A stretch of 64,000 nucleotides of DNA from Verrucomicrobiota bacterium (GCA_028293545.1 JAQGOP010000007.1:62001-126000), one strand, 5' to 3'; numbered from the stretch's first letter, positions 26,749-35,151 are shown. A program made the numbers and translations. The notes: generated by a model from the letters alone, not told the origin.

Positions 26749-27303
26749 GGCACCACGAAATACACTAAACACACGAAAAAAGACCTTCTGATCAAAGGGC
26801 AATGCGTTCGTATTCGATTCGTGGGAAGTGTCCGAAATTAACCAACAAGCCCAGGCGATGACCGGTAGCCCGGAAATAGTTGTGAACCTGTGCCCGATGT
26901 TCGTCGGTTAGTGCCGAAACCGCTTTGAGCTCGAGCACGATTTTGCCGAAGCAAACAAAATCCGGAGAGTAGGTCTGCTTCAAAGGACGTCCTTTGTAGC
27001 TCAAGGATAGAATTGGTTTCGGCACGCAATCGACTTCGCGATCGCCGAATTCCATTTCCAAACATTCTTGGAAAACCGCTTCGAGAAACCCGCAGCCCTT
27101 TTCCTTATACACCTCAATACACGCGCCCATGATTTGGTAGGATTCGTCGGGATATAATAAGTTGTTCATGCCGTCGATTTGGTCGCGCGCGCGGATGTCT
27201 TGACCATCATCAACTTGGCCAAACTAGAGAAGCTAGGCGTTAACAAATGAATCCAAGGAGTGCTCCGGGTTTTTTTTGTGTGTTTCGTGTATTTCGTGGT
27301 GCG
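26749..27303. repeat. Family D inverted repeat flanking the GxxExxY gene
   Basis: Left arm at about 26749-26781 (GGCACCACGAAATACACTAA...) and right arm at about 27266-27303, the inverted form (TTTCGTGTATTTCGTGGTGC). Both lie outside the GxxExxY gene (26792-27169), which is therefore the only content of a roughly 555-bp inverted-repeat unit. Other family D pairs lie at 35260/35455 and 55841/56078 without a gene inside. Confidence 0.85.
26792..27169 (-). CDS. GxxExxY protein (PDDEXK_3 nuclease-like)
   Basis: A 125-residue member of the GxxExxY family (PF13366, PD-(D/E)XK fold). The naming motif is GFLEAVF (Phe in place of Tyr). The nuclease-like core is SPDFVCFGKIVLELKAV, with the acidic residue and ELK spaced as in PD-(D/E)XK enzymes, followed by the typical end QVHNYFRATGHRLGLLVNFG. 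The cellular role of the family is unknown; many Verrucomicrobiota carry several copies. The gene is enclosed by inverted copies of an intergenic repeat. Confidence 0.93.
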   Translation of the reverse strand: MNNLLYPDESYQIMGACIEVYKEKGCGFLEAVFQECLEMEFGDREVDCVPKPILSLSYKGRPLKQTYSPDFVCFGKIVLELKAVSALTDEHRAQVHNYFRATGHRLGLLVNFGHFPRIEYERIAL

Positions 27304-27369
27304 TAATTCCGGAGATGATCGTGGAGGTCGGATTTGCGGTGCGCCGTCGCCTGTGCTTGGATGGGCGGC

Positions 27370-29073
27370 ATGGCACGATCTGATAAGAAGGACGGCAAGC
27401 CGGCGGGGAAAACGCCCGAACCCAAGGCCACGGAGCAGGACCTGGAAACGTTTTCGGCCGCGGATCTCGAGACGCTCTCCGCCCTGCAGCTCTGCGACCT
27501 GATCCAGCTGCGGCTGCGCTACGCCGGCGCCGATGGCCTCGATGTCGGGCTCCTCCGCAATCGCGTCGCCCAGATGGAGGAAATCCAGGACGAAGCCCGC
27601 ACCGCCATCGAAAAACTTTCCACCGCCGTCGAGAAACTCCGCGCGCCCGCCCTGCGGCTCGGCACGCTGATCCATCGGATCGGCGAGGACCGCGGCCTCG
27701 TCTGCGTCGGTGGCACCGATTATGTCTGCAACGTCGACCCCGAGCTCCCGGAGGCCGCGCTCGAGATCGGCGCGCGCGTGCTGCTCAACGAGGCGTTCGC
27801 CGTCACGGATTCCTTCGGGCTCGATAAGAGCGGGCCGGTGACGAAGGTCGCCGAAGTCCTCGCCGATGGCCGCCTGCGCGTGGGATCGGAAGGCGGCCTG
27901 TCCGACACGATTGTCGGCCGCGCCACCGCGGTCGCGAAGGAAAAGATCAAGGTCGGCACCGAGGTCCGCCTCGATGCGAACCAGAAAGTTGCGGTGGAAA
28001 TCATCGGCATGGGCAAACGGCTCGACCGCACGCTCACTCACGTCGAGGAACTCCCGTGGAGCGCGATCGGCGGCCAGGAAGAGGCGGTGCGCGCGATCCG
28101 GGACTCGATCGAATTGCCCCTGCTGCACGCGGACCTCTTCAAGCGTTTCAAGCACAGCGTCCCGAAGGGTTTCCTGCTGCATGGACCGCCCGGTTGCGGC
28201 AAGACCCTGCTCGGCCGCGCCACCGCGCACAATCTCCGCCTCCAACTGCGCGATGCCACCGGCGTCGATCGCCCGGAATTTTTCCTGAGCGTGAAGGGCC
28301 CGGAGATCCTGAACATGTGGCTCGGCGAATCCGAGCGGCAGGTGCGCGACCTGTTCACCCAGTGCCGCGAGAAGGCGGCTGAAGGACACCTTGCCTTCCT
28401 CTTCATCGATGAAGCCGAGTCCATCCTCGGCACCCGCCACGCCCCGCGGGGAGGCTCCAATATCCTGTCCACCCTCGTCCCGATGTTCTGCACGGAGATG
28501 GACGGCCTGCAGCCGCTGCAGAACGTGGTCGTTATCCTCGCCTCGAATCGCGCGGACCTGATCGACCCGGCCATCCTGCGCCCCGGCCGCATCGATCGGA
28601 AAATCCGCGTGCGCCGGCCCGACGAGGCGGCCGCCCGCGAAATCTATGGGATTTACCTGGCCGAGGATCTTCCCCTCGCGGAGCCGCGCGCGGACCTGAT
28701 CACGGCGGTGTCAACGGCCCACTACGCGAAAACGGAGGAGAATCGTTTCCTCGAGGTGAGCTACCGCAGCGGACGGCAGGAGTATCTTTTCCGCGGCGAC
28801 CTCGCGAGCGGCGCGATCATCGCGGCCATCGTCGAACGCGCGAAGGAGTATGCGATCGTGCGGTCGATTGCCGAAAAACGGGAATCGCCGATCACGCGCC
28901 GCGACCTGCTCGACGCGCTGGCGAAGGAATACCAGGAGAACGAAGTCTTCCCGCCGAACGACCTCACGGAGGACTGGCTGAAGCTGACCGATTTCAGCCC
29001 GGAAAACGTGGTGCGGCTCACGCCTTATCGCTCCGCGCCCAAGGCGGGCACGGCCCGCAGTGCCGCCGTCTGA
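27370..29073 (+). CDS. arc: Proteasomal AAA+ ATPase (ARC/Mpa)
   Basis: A 567-residue unfoldase that recognises pupylated proteins and feeds them to the 20S core. The N-terminal coiled coil is about 40-90 (DLIQLRLRYAGADGL...RNRVAQMEEI), followed by tandem OB-type beta domains (about 90-225). The AAA module has Walker A GPPGCGKTLL, Walker B FLFIDEAE, sensor VVILASNRADLIDPA and arginine finger RPGRIDRKIR. Actinobacterial Mpa ends in a GQYL-type tail that docks into the proteasome alpha ring; this protein ends KAGTARSAAV, so docking must differ. ATG 27370 is used; ATG 27361 or 27334 would add residues. It is first in a six-gene operon; dop starts 4 bases after its stop. Confidence 0.95.
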   Translation: MARSDKKDGKPAGKTPEPKATEQDLETFSAADLETLSALQLCDLIQLRLRYAGADGLDVGLLRNRVAQMEEIQDEARTAIEKLSTAVEKLRAPALRLGTLIHRIGEDRGLVCVGGTDYVCNVDPELPEAALEIGARVLLNEAFAVTDSFGLDKSGPVTKVAEVLADGRLRVGSEGGLSDTIVGRATAVAKEKIKVGTEVRLDANQKVAVEIIGMGKRLDRTLTHVEELPWSAIGGQEEAVRAIRDSIELPLLHADLFKRFKHSVPKGFLLHGPPGCGKTLLGRATAHNLRLQLRDATGVDRPEFFLSVKGPEILNMWLGESERQVRDLFTQCREKAAEGHLAFLFIDEAESILGTRHAPRGGSNILSTLVPMFCTEMDGLQPLQNVVVILASNRADLIDPAILRPGRIDRKIRVRRPDEAAAREIYGIYLAEDLPLAEPRADLITAVSTAHYAKTEENRFLEVSYRSGRQEYLFRGDLASGAIIAAIVERAKEYAIVRSIAEKRESPITRRDLLDALAKEYQENEVFPPNDLTEDWLKLTDFSPENVVRLTPYRSAPKAGTARSAAV

Positions 29074-29077
29074 GCCC

Positions 29078-30595
29078 ATGGAGATCCAATTCGGACTCGA
29101 AACGGAATACGGGATTTCGCGGGAGCGTTCGGAAGGGATCGACGTCGTCGCTGAATCCATCGCGCTCGTGCGCAGCGCGACCGCGCCCGGCGTCCGCCAG
29201 CGCTGGGATTACCGGCAGGAGGACCCGCACCAGGATGCGCGGGGTTTCCGCGTCGACGCGTTGCGGCAGGATACGGACGAGGCCAACTACTTCGCGCAGG
29301 ACGCCAGCCGCCCGCTGAGTTTTTCCGAGATCAAGAGCGACCTGGTGCTGCGGAACGGCGCGCGATTCTACAACGACCACGCGCATCCGGAATATTGCAC
29401 GCCGGAATGCAGCACGTTGCGCGAAATCATCGAGCAGGACGCCGCCGGCGACGCGCTGCTGGTGCAGTGCGCGCAGGCCGTCGGCGGAAAAACCGACAAC
29501 CCGGTCCTGCTCTACAAGAACAACACCGATTTCCTGGGCCACAGCTACGGCTGCCATGAGAACTACCTGCTGCCGCGATCGTTGGCGTGGAGCAGCCTCG
29601 CGGACGGCATCCAGGGCTTCCTCGTGACGCGCCAGGTTTTTTGCGGGGCGGGAAAATACGGCTGGGAGGACGAGGATCGTTTTGTCCAGGCGAGTTTCCA
29701 AATCGCGCAGCGCAGCGATTTTTTCACCGAGCTGCAGAGCGTGGACACGATGCAGCGCCGCCCGTTGGTGAACACCCGCGACGAACCCCACGCCGATCCC
29801 GCGAAGTACCGCCGCTTCCACGTGATCATCGGGGATGCGAACCTGTCGCCGTTCGCGACGTATTTAAAAATGGGGAGCACCGCCCTGGTGCTGCAGGCGC
29901 TCGTCAACGGCGCGCCGCGCGAGCGCATCGTTCGCCTCGCCGATCCGCTCGCGGCGTTGCCGGCGATTTCCCGCGACCTGACGTGGAAGTGGAAACTGCG
30001 GACGGCGGGCGGCCGCACGATGTCGGCCATCGATGTCCAGCGCGGTTACCTCGATCTCGTCCGCGAATTCGCCCCGCCGGTGGATGCGGAGTGGCGGCGG
30101 TTGTTTAACGCATGGGCGACGATCCTCGATGACCTGGAACGCGATCCGCTTTCCACGGCGGATCGCCTGGATTGGTCGGCGAAGCACCGCCTGATCGAGG
30201 AATTTCGCGCGAACGAAGGCATTGCGCCCGACGATCCGTGGCTGCGGAGCCTGGACCTGTCTTATCACCACCTCGATCCGGAGCTGGGCCTCTTTTATGG
30301 ATTGAAAGCGAGCGGGGCGTTCCAGCAGCCGTTCCCCGACGCCGACCTGGGCGCGGCGTGGCGGGCGCCGGCATCGACGCGCGCGGCGTTGCGGGGAGGC
30401 TGCATCGAGAAATTTGGCGCGCTGGTGGAATCGGCGCAATGGGACGGCGTGATTCTGCAGGACGGGAGGCGTCGCATTGAGATCGACCTGAAGGACGTCT
30501 TCACCCGCGAGCGCGTGGAGCAGGGGCTGGCGGCGATCGCAGCGGCTCTCACGCCGGCGGATTTGCTTTCGCTGCCGTTTGCAAATGAGCTTTGA
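29078..30595 (+). CDS. dop: Pup/UBact deamidase-depupylase (Dop)
   Basis: 505 residues, matching Mycobacterium Dop length. It belongs to the carboxylate-amine ligase (glutamine-synthetase-like) fold: GLETEYGIS at the N-terminus (metal/ATP-binding Glu), and FYNDHAHPEYCTPE with the expected catalytic Asp at 100. It has the Dop-specific loop (WDYRQEDPHQDARGFR, about 43-58), which separates Dop from the ligase PafA. Dop converts the modifier's C-terminal Gln to Glu before ligation and removes the modifier from substrates. This fits the neighbouring modifier ending in Gln. Start ATG 29078 lies 4 bases after the ATPase stop. Confidence 0.95.
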   Translation: MEIQFGLETEYGISRERSEGIDVVAESIALVRSATAPGVRQRWDYRQEDPHQDARGFRVDALRQDTDEANYFAQDASRPLSFSEIKSDLVLRNGARFYNDHAHPEYCTPECSTLREIIEQDAAGDALLVQCAQAVGGKTDNPVLLYKNNTDFLGHSYGCHENYLLPRSLAWSSLADGIQGFLVTRQVFCGAGKYGWEDEDRFVQASFQIAQRSDFFTELQSVDTMQRRPLVNTRDEPHADPAKYRRFHVIIGDANLSPFATYLKMGSTALVLQALVNGAPRERIVRLADPLAALPAISRDLTWKWKLRTAGGRTMSAIDVQRGYLDLVREFAPPVDAEWRRLFNAWATILDDLERDPLSTADRLDWSAKHRLIEEFRANEGIAPDDPWLRSLDLSYHHLDPELGLFYGLKASGAFQQPFPDADLGAAWRAPASTRAALRGGCIEKFGALVESAQWDGVILQDGRRRIEIDLKDVFTRERVEQGLAAIAAALTPADLLSLPFANEL

Positions 30596-30610
30596 GCGGA
30601 CACGATTCCG

Positions 30611-30633
30611 GAGCAGGCAGGAGGCCTGCGCGA
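30611..30633. repeat. Degenerate family A arm between dop and pup
   Basis: GAGCAGGCAGGAGGCCTGCG is a diverged, single family A arm that can form a hairpin inside the proteasome operon between dop and pup. It may influence the relative expression of the modifier; this is inference. Confidence 0.6.
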
Positions 30634-30637
30634 CTTT

Positions 30638-30642
30638 AAGGA
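30638..30642 (+). promoter_or_regulatory. Ribosome binding site of the Pup/UBact gene
   Basis: AAGGA lies 9 bases before ATG 30652. It fixes the start of this very small gene and is one of the clearest Shine-Dalgarno sequences in the operon, where most other genes use 4-base overlaps. Confidence 0.75.
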
Positions 30643-30651
30643 TAAAAATTT

Positions 30652-30831
30652 ATGCCTGACCCAATTCAAAAGCCCCGTCCTGTCGTACCTGCCCCCGGCC
30701 CGGGTGGCGGTGGCGGCGATGGACCCAAGGATCCGCAGGTCAACAAGCCCAACACCGACGATCTCCTGAAGCGCATGCGCAAGGTCGATCCCGACCAGGC
30801 GAAGCGTTACCGCCAGCGCACCGGGCAATGA
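30652..30831 (+). CDS. pup: Prokaryotic ubiquitin-like protein (Pup/UBact)
   Basis: A 59-residue disordered modifier. The N-terminal half is rich in Pro and Gly (PAPGPGGGGGDGPKDP, residues 13-28); the C-terminal half, NTDDLLKRMRKVDPDQAKRY, is a charged helix-forming segment, ending RQRTGQ. Like Mycobacterium Pup it has a Gly run, a DDLL motif and a C-terminal Gly-Gln, but the residue before Gly is Thr, not Gly. The RTG(E/Q) ending is the signature described for UBact in Gram-negative bacteria. The terminal Gln needs deamidation by Dop before PafA can attach it to lysines. Lysines available: K7, K26, K32, K40, K44, K51. It lies between dop and prcB; its TGA overlaps the prcB ATG (ATGA). Confidence 0.95.
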   Translation: MPDPIQKPRPVVPAPGPGGGGGDGPKDPQVNKPNTDDLLKRMRKVDPDQAKRYRQRTGQ

Positions 30832-31583
30832 ACGGCGACGGCGATTTCCTTTCGCTCCTGCCGCAGACGGCGTTGACGACCGCGCGCGGCGACGGGAAAG
30901 CCGTGGCGCTCGAGGCCACGACGGTCTTTGCGTTTCACTATGCCGATGGCGTGATCGTGGCCGGGGACCATCGCGCCACTGCGGGCAATGTGGTATTTTC
31001 CGATCGCACGGAAAAAATCCTGGAGCTCGACCGGCACTCGCTGATCGCGATTGCCGGCAGTCCCGCGATCGCGGTGGAAATGGCGCGGACGCTCCAGACC
31101 GCGTTTGATTTTTACCGCCGCAGCCAGCTCCAGCCGATGAGCCTGCAGGCCAAGATGCGCGCGCTTTCACGCCTGCTGCACGACAACCTCCCGGCGACCT
31201 TGCAGGGATTCGGCACGGTGGCGCCGCTGTTCGCGGGCCTGGATCCCGCGACGATGCGGCCGTCGATTTATTTCTACGACCCGTTGGGCGCGCAGTTCGA
31301 AGGCGTGAAACATGCCGGTTCCGGATCAGGCTCCGGGAGCATCAAGAGCGTGCTGCATTTCCTGGAACAGTGGGGCAGCCCGACGCCGGAAAAAATGACG
31401 CTCGGCGAAGCGGTGAATCTGGCAAACCGTCTTTTGATGACCGCCGCGGAATTCGACACGGCCACGGGCGGCGTGGACCCGTTGCGCGGGGATTTCGCGA
31501 CGATCAAGGTCTTGAATGGCGCGGGCGTGCGTTCGATTACGCCGGCGGCGCAGGCGGCGTTTTGGCAGGAGGTAAAACCATGA
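30828..31583 (+). CDS. prcB: 20S proteasome beta subunit
   Basis: A 251-residue catalytic subunit of the proteasome core. A propeptide of 30 residues precedes the N-terminal nucleophile Thr31 (EA-TTVFAFHY); Asp17 and Lys33 of the mature numbering are present (AGDHRATAGN and RTEKILEL), as are the GSGSGS loop and DTATGGVDPLRG region. The catalytic triad is complete, so the protease should be active after self-cleavage. It starts in a 4-base overlap with pup and ends in a 4-base overlap with prcA, indicating translational coupling and near-equal output. Confidence 0.96.
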   Translation: MNGDGDFLSLLPQTALTTARGDGKAVALEATTVFAFHYADGVIVAGDHRATAGNVVFSDRTEKILELDRHSLIAIAGSPAIAVEMARTLQTAFDFYRRSQLQPMSLQAKMRALSRLLHDNLPATLQGFGTVAPLFAGLDPATMRPSIYFYDPLGAQFEGVKHAGSGSGSGSIKSVLHFLEQWGSPTPEKMTLGEAVNLANRLLMTAAEFDTATGGVDPLRGDFATIKVLNGAGVRSITPAAQAAFWQEVKP

Positions 31584-32311
31584 CCACCGACGAACCGTAT
31601 CGCTGGCTCGACGCCATCGCGAATCGTCGCGAGTACATCCGCGACCAGCTGAAGGGCGCCACCCCGGTTTTCGCGTTTTCGCGTCCTGAGGGAATCCTGC
31701 TCTTCGGCGTGGGCTCCGGCCAGTCGAAGGTCTTCGAAATCTACGACCGTCTCGCGCTCGCCGCGCTGGGCCATCCGGTCGACATCGAGAAAATCCGCCA
31801 GACCGTGATCGAGGCCGCGCACCTCGAGGGGTTCACGCGTGCGGCGGAAGACGTGACGATCCGCCGCCTGCTGAATTTTTCCCTCGGGCCGGCGCTCAAG
31901 GCCGGGTTCGAACAGATTTTTTCCGCGCCGCTGATGGTGGAATGTGTTTTCGCGGAGGTCGGGGCGACTCCTGCCGACGACGTGCTGGCGCGGGTGAATT
32001 TCGACGGCTCCTATCGGTTCCAGGCGCACGGCGTGGCGGTGGGCCACACGAATCCTGCGGATGAAACCGCGGCGGTCGAATGGCTGCGCGCGCAATTGGC
32101 CGGTGCGCTGACGACGCCGCAGCTGGTGCGTTTGGCGCTGGCGGCCTGGCGTGCGCTGACGGCGGACAAGGCGTTTGTGCCGCCCGATGCGGCGACGGTG
32201 GCTTCTCCGTCGCTGGCGATCGAGGACCGCGTGATTGAGGCGGCGTGGCTCGAGCGGCGCGGCGATATGCGGCTGCGTTATCGTCCGCTCACGGCCGCGG
32301 AATTGTCGTAG
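31580..32311 (+). CDS. prcA: 20S proteasome alpha subunit
   Basis: A 243-residue structural and gating subunit of the core particle. It shows the alpha-type N-terminal helix (DAIANRREYIRDQLK) before the first strand (TPVFAFSRPEGILLFGVG) and lacks an N-terminal Thr nucleophile. The Phe-containing N-terminal segment before the helix would form the gate. ATG 31580 overlaps the prcB stop by 4 bases; in-frame starts upstream would lie inside prcB. The pafA start is 14 bases downstream. Confidence 0.94.
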   Translation: MTTDEPYRWLDAIANRREYIRDQLKGATPVFAFSRPEGILLFGVGSGQSKVFEIYDRLALAALGHPVDIEKIRQTVIEAAHLEGFTRAAEDVTIRRLLNFSLGPALKAGFEQIFSAPLMVECVFAEVGATPADDVLARVNFDGSYRFQAHGVAVGHTNPADETAAVEWLRAQLAGALTTPQLVRLALAAWRALTADKAFVPPDAATVASPSLAIEDRVIEAAWLERRGDMRLRYRPLTAAELS

Positions 32312-32324
32312 CGCCCCGCAGCGC

Positions 32325-33680
32325 ATGGCCTCGGCGAAGAAGAACCCGCGCCCGCTGCCGCGCATCACCGGGCTCGAAACCGAGTATGGCTGCATGGTCG
32401 CGAGTGCCGCCGCTGGTGCAGTTGCACGGGTGCGCGATTGGGTTTTCGACCACAACCGTTTTGGGCTGATCGATCGCCACGATCGCGATTGGGACGAACC
32501 GCCGGGGAACGGCGGGTTTCTTTTCAATGGCGGACGCGTATACCTCGACATGGGGCATTTCGAATACTGCACGCCGGAGTGTGCGTCGGTGACAGATGTG
32601 CTGCGCTATGATCGGGCGGGTGATCGGTTGCTGCTGGCGGCGGTGAAAGACCTCGGCTTGGCGGAGAGCGTCCATTTTTTCCGCAACAACATCGATCACC
32701 GCTCGGGCGCGACCTTTGGGTGTCACGAAAATTTCTCGCTGCTGCGCAGGGCGCCGTTGACGGAGGCGAACGTGCTCAGCCTGCTCGCGTTCCTGACGCT
32801 GCGCGTGCTCTTCACCGGCAGCGGCCGGGTCGGCAGCGCGCGCCCGACGGCAAATTCGACCGAGCCGGCGGTGGAATTCCAAGTCAGCCAGCGCGCGGAC
32901 TACATCGAAAACGATTTCTACGAGTGGGTGCAGCACAACCGCGCGATCATCAACACGCGCGACGAGCCGCTGGCGGACCGGAATAAATATCGCCGGCTGC
33001 ATCTGATCCACGGCGACACGCATGTGCTGCCGTCAGCGCTGTTTCTCAAAATCGGCGCGACCCGGCTGGTGCTCGATCTCATGGAGGCCGACAGTCTGCC
33101 CCAGCTGCACTTGGCCGACGCGGTGGGAACTCTCCGCTCTCTCTCGCATCAGCCGGCGCCGCCTTGGACCGTGCGACTGGGCTCCGGCGAAATGGCGGAC
33201 CCGGTGGAGGTCTTGTCGCGCTTTCGCCAGCGGGCGCAGCAACTTTTCTCCGGCCGGGACGCCGAGACCGATGCGGTGCTCGACCTGTGGTTGAAGGTGG
33301 AGCGGGGACTCGCGTCGGACCTTTCGAGTTTGGTGGGGCTGGTCGATTGGGTGACGAAGCAGCATCTGCTGGAAGCGTTTCGCCAGAGTGAAAAATTGGA
33401 ATGGGACGACCCGTGGCTCGAGGCGCAGGACTTGGAGTATCACCACATCGATCCCGAGCGGAGCCTCGGTCTGGCGCTCGCCAATCTGGAAGGCCCGTGG
33501 GCGGTGGGCTGGGACGACGCCGAAACGCTGGTGCGCGGCCCGCGCCAGACGCGCGCAAACCGTCGCAGCGAGCTCATGCGAAAACTCGCGGAGGGTGGCC
33601 ACGATTACAAAATCGACTGGGACCAGGTTGAATCCGCCGCGGGCGAAACGGTGCTGATGCCGGATCCCCTCGGCGCCTGA
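32325..33680 (+). CDS. pafA: Pup/UBact-protein ligase (PafA)
   Basis: 451 residues, matching the family length (452 in Mycobacterium). It shows the carboxylate-amine ligase fold with GLETEYG (16-22) and GRVYLDMGHFEYCTPE containing the catalytic base Asp75. It lacks the Dop loop found in the upstream paralogue, which marks it as the ligase. Using ATP it activates the modifier's C-terminal Glu as a gamma-glutamyl phosphate and links it to substrate lysines. Last gene of the operon arc-dop-pup-prcB-prcA-pafA, the same order as in actinobacteria. ATG 32325 chosen; the longer frame runs back into prcA. Confidence 0.95.
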   Translation: MASAKKNPRPLPRITGLETEYGCMVASAAAGAVARVRDWVFDHNRFGLIDRHDRDWDEPPGNGGFLFNGGRVYLDMGHFEYCTPECASVTDVLRYDRAGDRLLLAAVKDLGLAESVHFFRNNIDHRSGATFGCHENFSLLRRAPLTEANVLSLLAFLTLRVLFTGSGRVGSARPTANSTEPAVEFQVSQRADYIENDFYEWVQHNRAIINTRDEPLADRNKYRRLHLIHGDTHVLPSALFLKIGATRLVLDLMEADSLPQLHLADAVGTLRSLSHQPAPPWTVRLGSGEMADPVEVLSRFRQRAQQLFSGRDAETDAVLDLWLKVERGLASDLSSLVGLVDWVTKQHLLEAFRQSEKLEWDDPWLEAQDLEYHHIDPERSLGLALANLEGPWAVGWDDAETLVRGPRQTRANRRSELMRKLAEGGHDYKIDWDQVESAAGETVLMPDPLGA

Positions 33681-33795
33681 CGGGAGTTTCCAATCTAAGT
33701 GGCGCAAGCCGCGTATGAGCCTCTTGTAGGTCGCGAGCCCCCCGTCCGCACACTCCGACATTGCGGCGCGGGTCGGGCATGCTTTTAGCTGGGGC

Positions 33796-35151
33796 ATGGG
33801 CACTTCATTTTTCGGGCCAAGAAGCGCAGGCAACAGCGCGCGTGGGGCGGAGTCTCTGACCCGCCTGTGGAAGGCGTCGCCGAGGTGGCTCGCCGGGGCG
33901 TCGCTGTGGTTGGGAATGGGACAACTCCCGGCGCGCGCGGCTGAACGACTCTTCGTGCTCACGGACGCCGGCCATGTCCGCCAATTCAAGATCGACCCGC
34001 AGCGCCCCGTGACACTTGAGAAAACTTATTCGGAGAAGGAATTGTCACCGGCGTTTCCCGCAACGTCGATTTCGGTGAGCACTGGCAACCTCTTCCGGAC
34101 GTACAACGAGCAAGGCGACCAGCTCGGCGAGTTTATCCTCGACGCCCGCTCCAATCGCCTGGCGGCCTACGCCAAGGATCCCGGCAGTGTCTCCAGCATT
34201 CCCGGACGCATTCTCGAAACCCCCGACACCAGCGTGATTTTTCGCGGGGCGAATTCGCTTTATTCCGCGAAGAAAGACCCGGCTTATGCCGCGAGCCTTC
34301 TGCGCGAGAAATTCCGCAATACCCACGCAGGGAAGTACCGCGATTTCTTCGTCCTGGACGGAATGGTTTTTGGCACGACGGCCGACCACATCGATCGCCT
34401 CTCGAATCGCGACGGCTCCCCCGTCGCGGGCGATCCCCGGGCGGGCCTGACGCTGCCGGGCGGCAACCTTGGCAAAGCGGTCGTGAGTCCGTGGAACGAG
34501 GCGTTCATCGCCGACACCGGAGGCAAGTCGCTGCAACGCGTGGTGTGGCGAAACGGCGACTTGGAATCGAACGGCACGGTCGCGGATGCCGCGATGATTG
34601 CGCCCGGCGCGCTGGCATTCGATCCCGACGGCGAACTTTTCGTGACGAGCGGCGCGAAGGGCGCGAACGCGATTCTGCGATTCCGTTTCGTACTCGATAA
34701 TTTTGTCACATGGCGCGCGGTCCCGCACGGTGGCATCGAGGTGGAGAATGCCTTGGCGCTGGATCTGGCGCTGGCGAAGCCGGTCGGCTATGTGCTTTCC
34801 GAGGCGACCAATCCGTTGGTGAGCCAGAACACCGGCGCCGCCAACGGCCACCACGGCATCGCCCAAACCATTCTCCTGAGCCCGGACATAAACTCCGAAA
34901 CCGCCGTCATCGCGTTGGTCCAATATGAACCGGGTGGCTATACTGTGGTGCACAAGCATCCACAGATGGAACAGGTCGAGATTGTCGTCGACGGCCGGGC
35001 GCTCTGGGAGGTGGGCGAATTCGAACGCGAGGTCGGCCCGGGCGACGTCGTTTTCTGCCCGCGCAACGTGAAGCACGGCTACAAGGTCATCGGCGACAAA
35101 CCGTTCAAGTTCTACCAAGTCGAATGGCGCGAGTGGGCGATCAACCACTAA
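33796..35151 (+). CDS. Secreted beta-propeller-like protein with C-terminal cupin domain
   Basis: A 451-residue protein. The N-terminus has a basic region then a hydrophobic helix (WLAGASLWLGMGQL, cut near PARAAE), probably a signal peptide. The middle has repeated short beta motifs with FDPDGELFVTSGAKG and NEAFIADTGGKSLQRV, resembling NHL or SMP-30-type propellers. The last 90 residues are a cupin_2 domain: VVHKHPQMEQVEIVVDG and GPGDVVFCPRNVKHGY, with the His/Glu/His metal-binding pattern. Such a fusion could bind a sugar-like ligand; no function is assigned. The first codons overlap a sequence similar to repeat family G2 (CTCTGACCCGCCT), so the start is uncertain. Confidence 0.75.
   Translation: MGTSFFGPRSAGNSARGAESLTRLWKASPRWLAGASLWLGMGQLPARAAERLFVLTDAGHVRQFKIDPQRPVTLEKTYSEKELSPAFPATSISVSTGNLFRTYNEQGDQLGEFILDARSNRLAAYAKDPGSVSSIPGRILETPDTSVIFRGANSLYSAKKDPAYAASLLREKFRNTHAGKYRDFFVLDGMVFGTTADHIDRLSNRDGSPVAGDPRAGLTLPGGNLGKAVVSPWNEAFIADTGGKSLQRVVWRNGDLESNGTVADAAMIAPGALAFDPDGELFVTSGAKGANAILRFRFVLDNFVTWRAVPHGGIEVENALALDLALAKPVGYVLSEATNPLVSQNTGAANGHHGIAQTILLSPDINSETAVIALVQYEPGGYTVVHKHPQMEQVEIVVDGRALWEVGEFEREVGPGDVVFCPRNVKHGYKVIGDKPFKFYQVEWREWAINH

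Noticed and set aside
26749..27303. Classical insertion sequence
   Set aside because: No transposase; the enclosed gene is a GxxExxY protein, and no target-site duplication is evident. Kept as a repeat unit only.
32235..32324. Upstream extension of pafA
   Set aside because: The extra 30 codons lie within prcA and are Arg/Cys-rich; ATG 32325 gives the family length.
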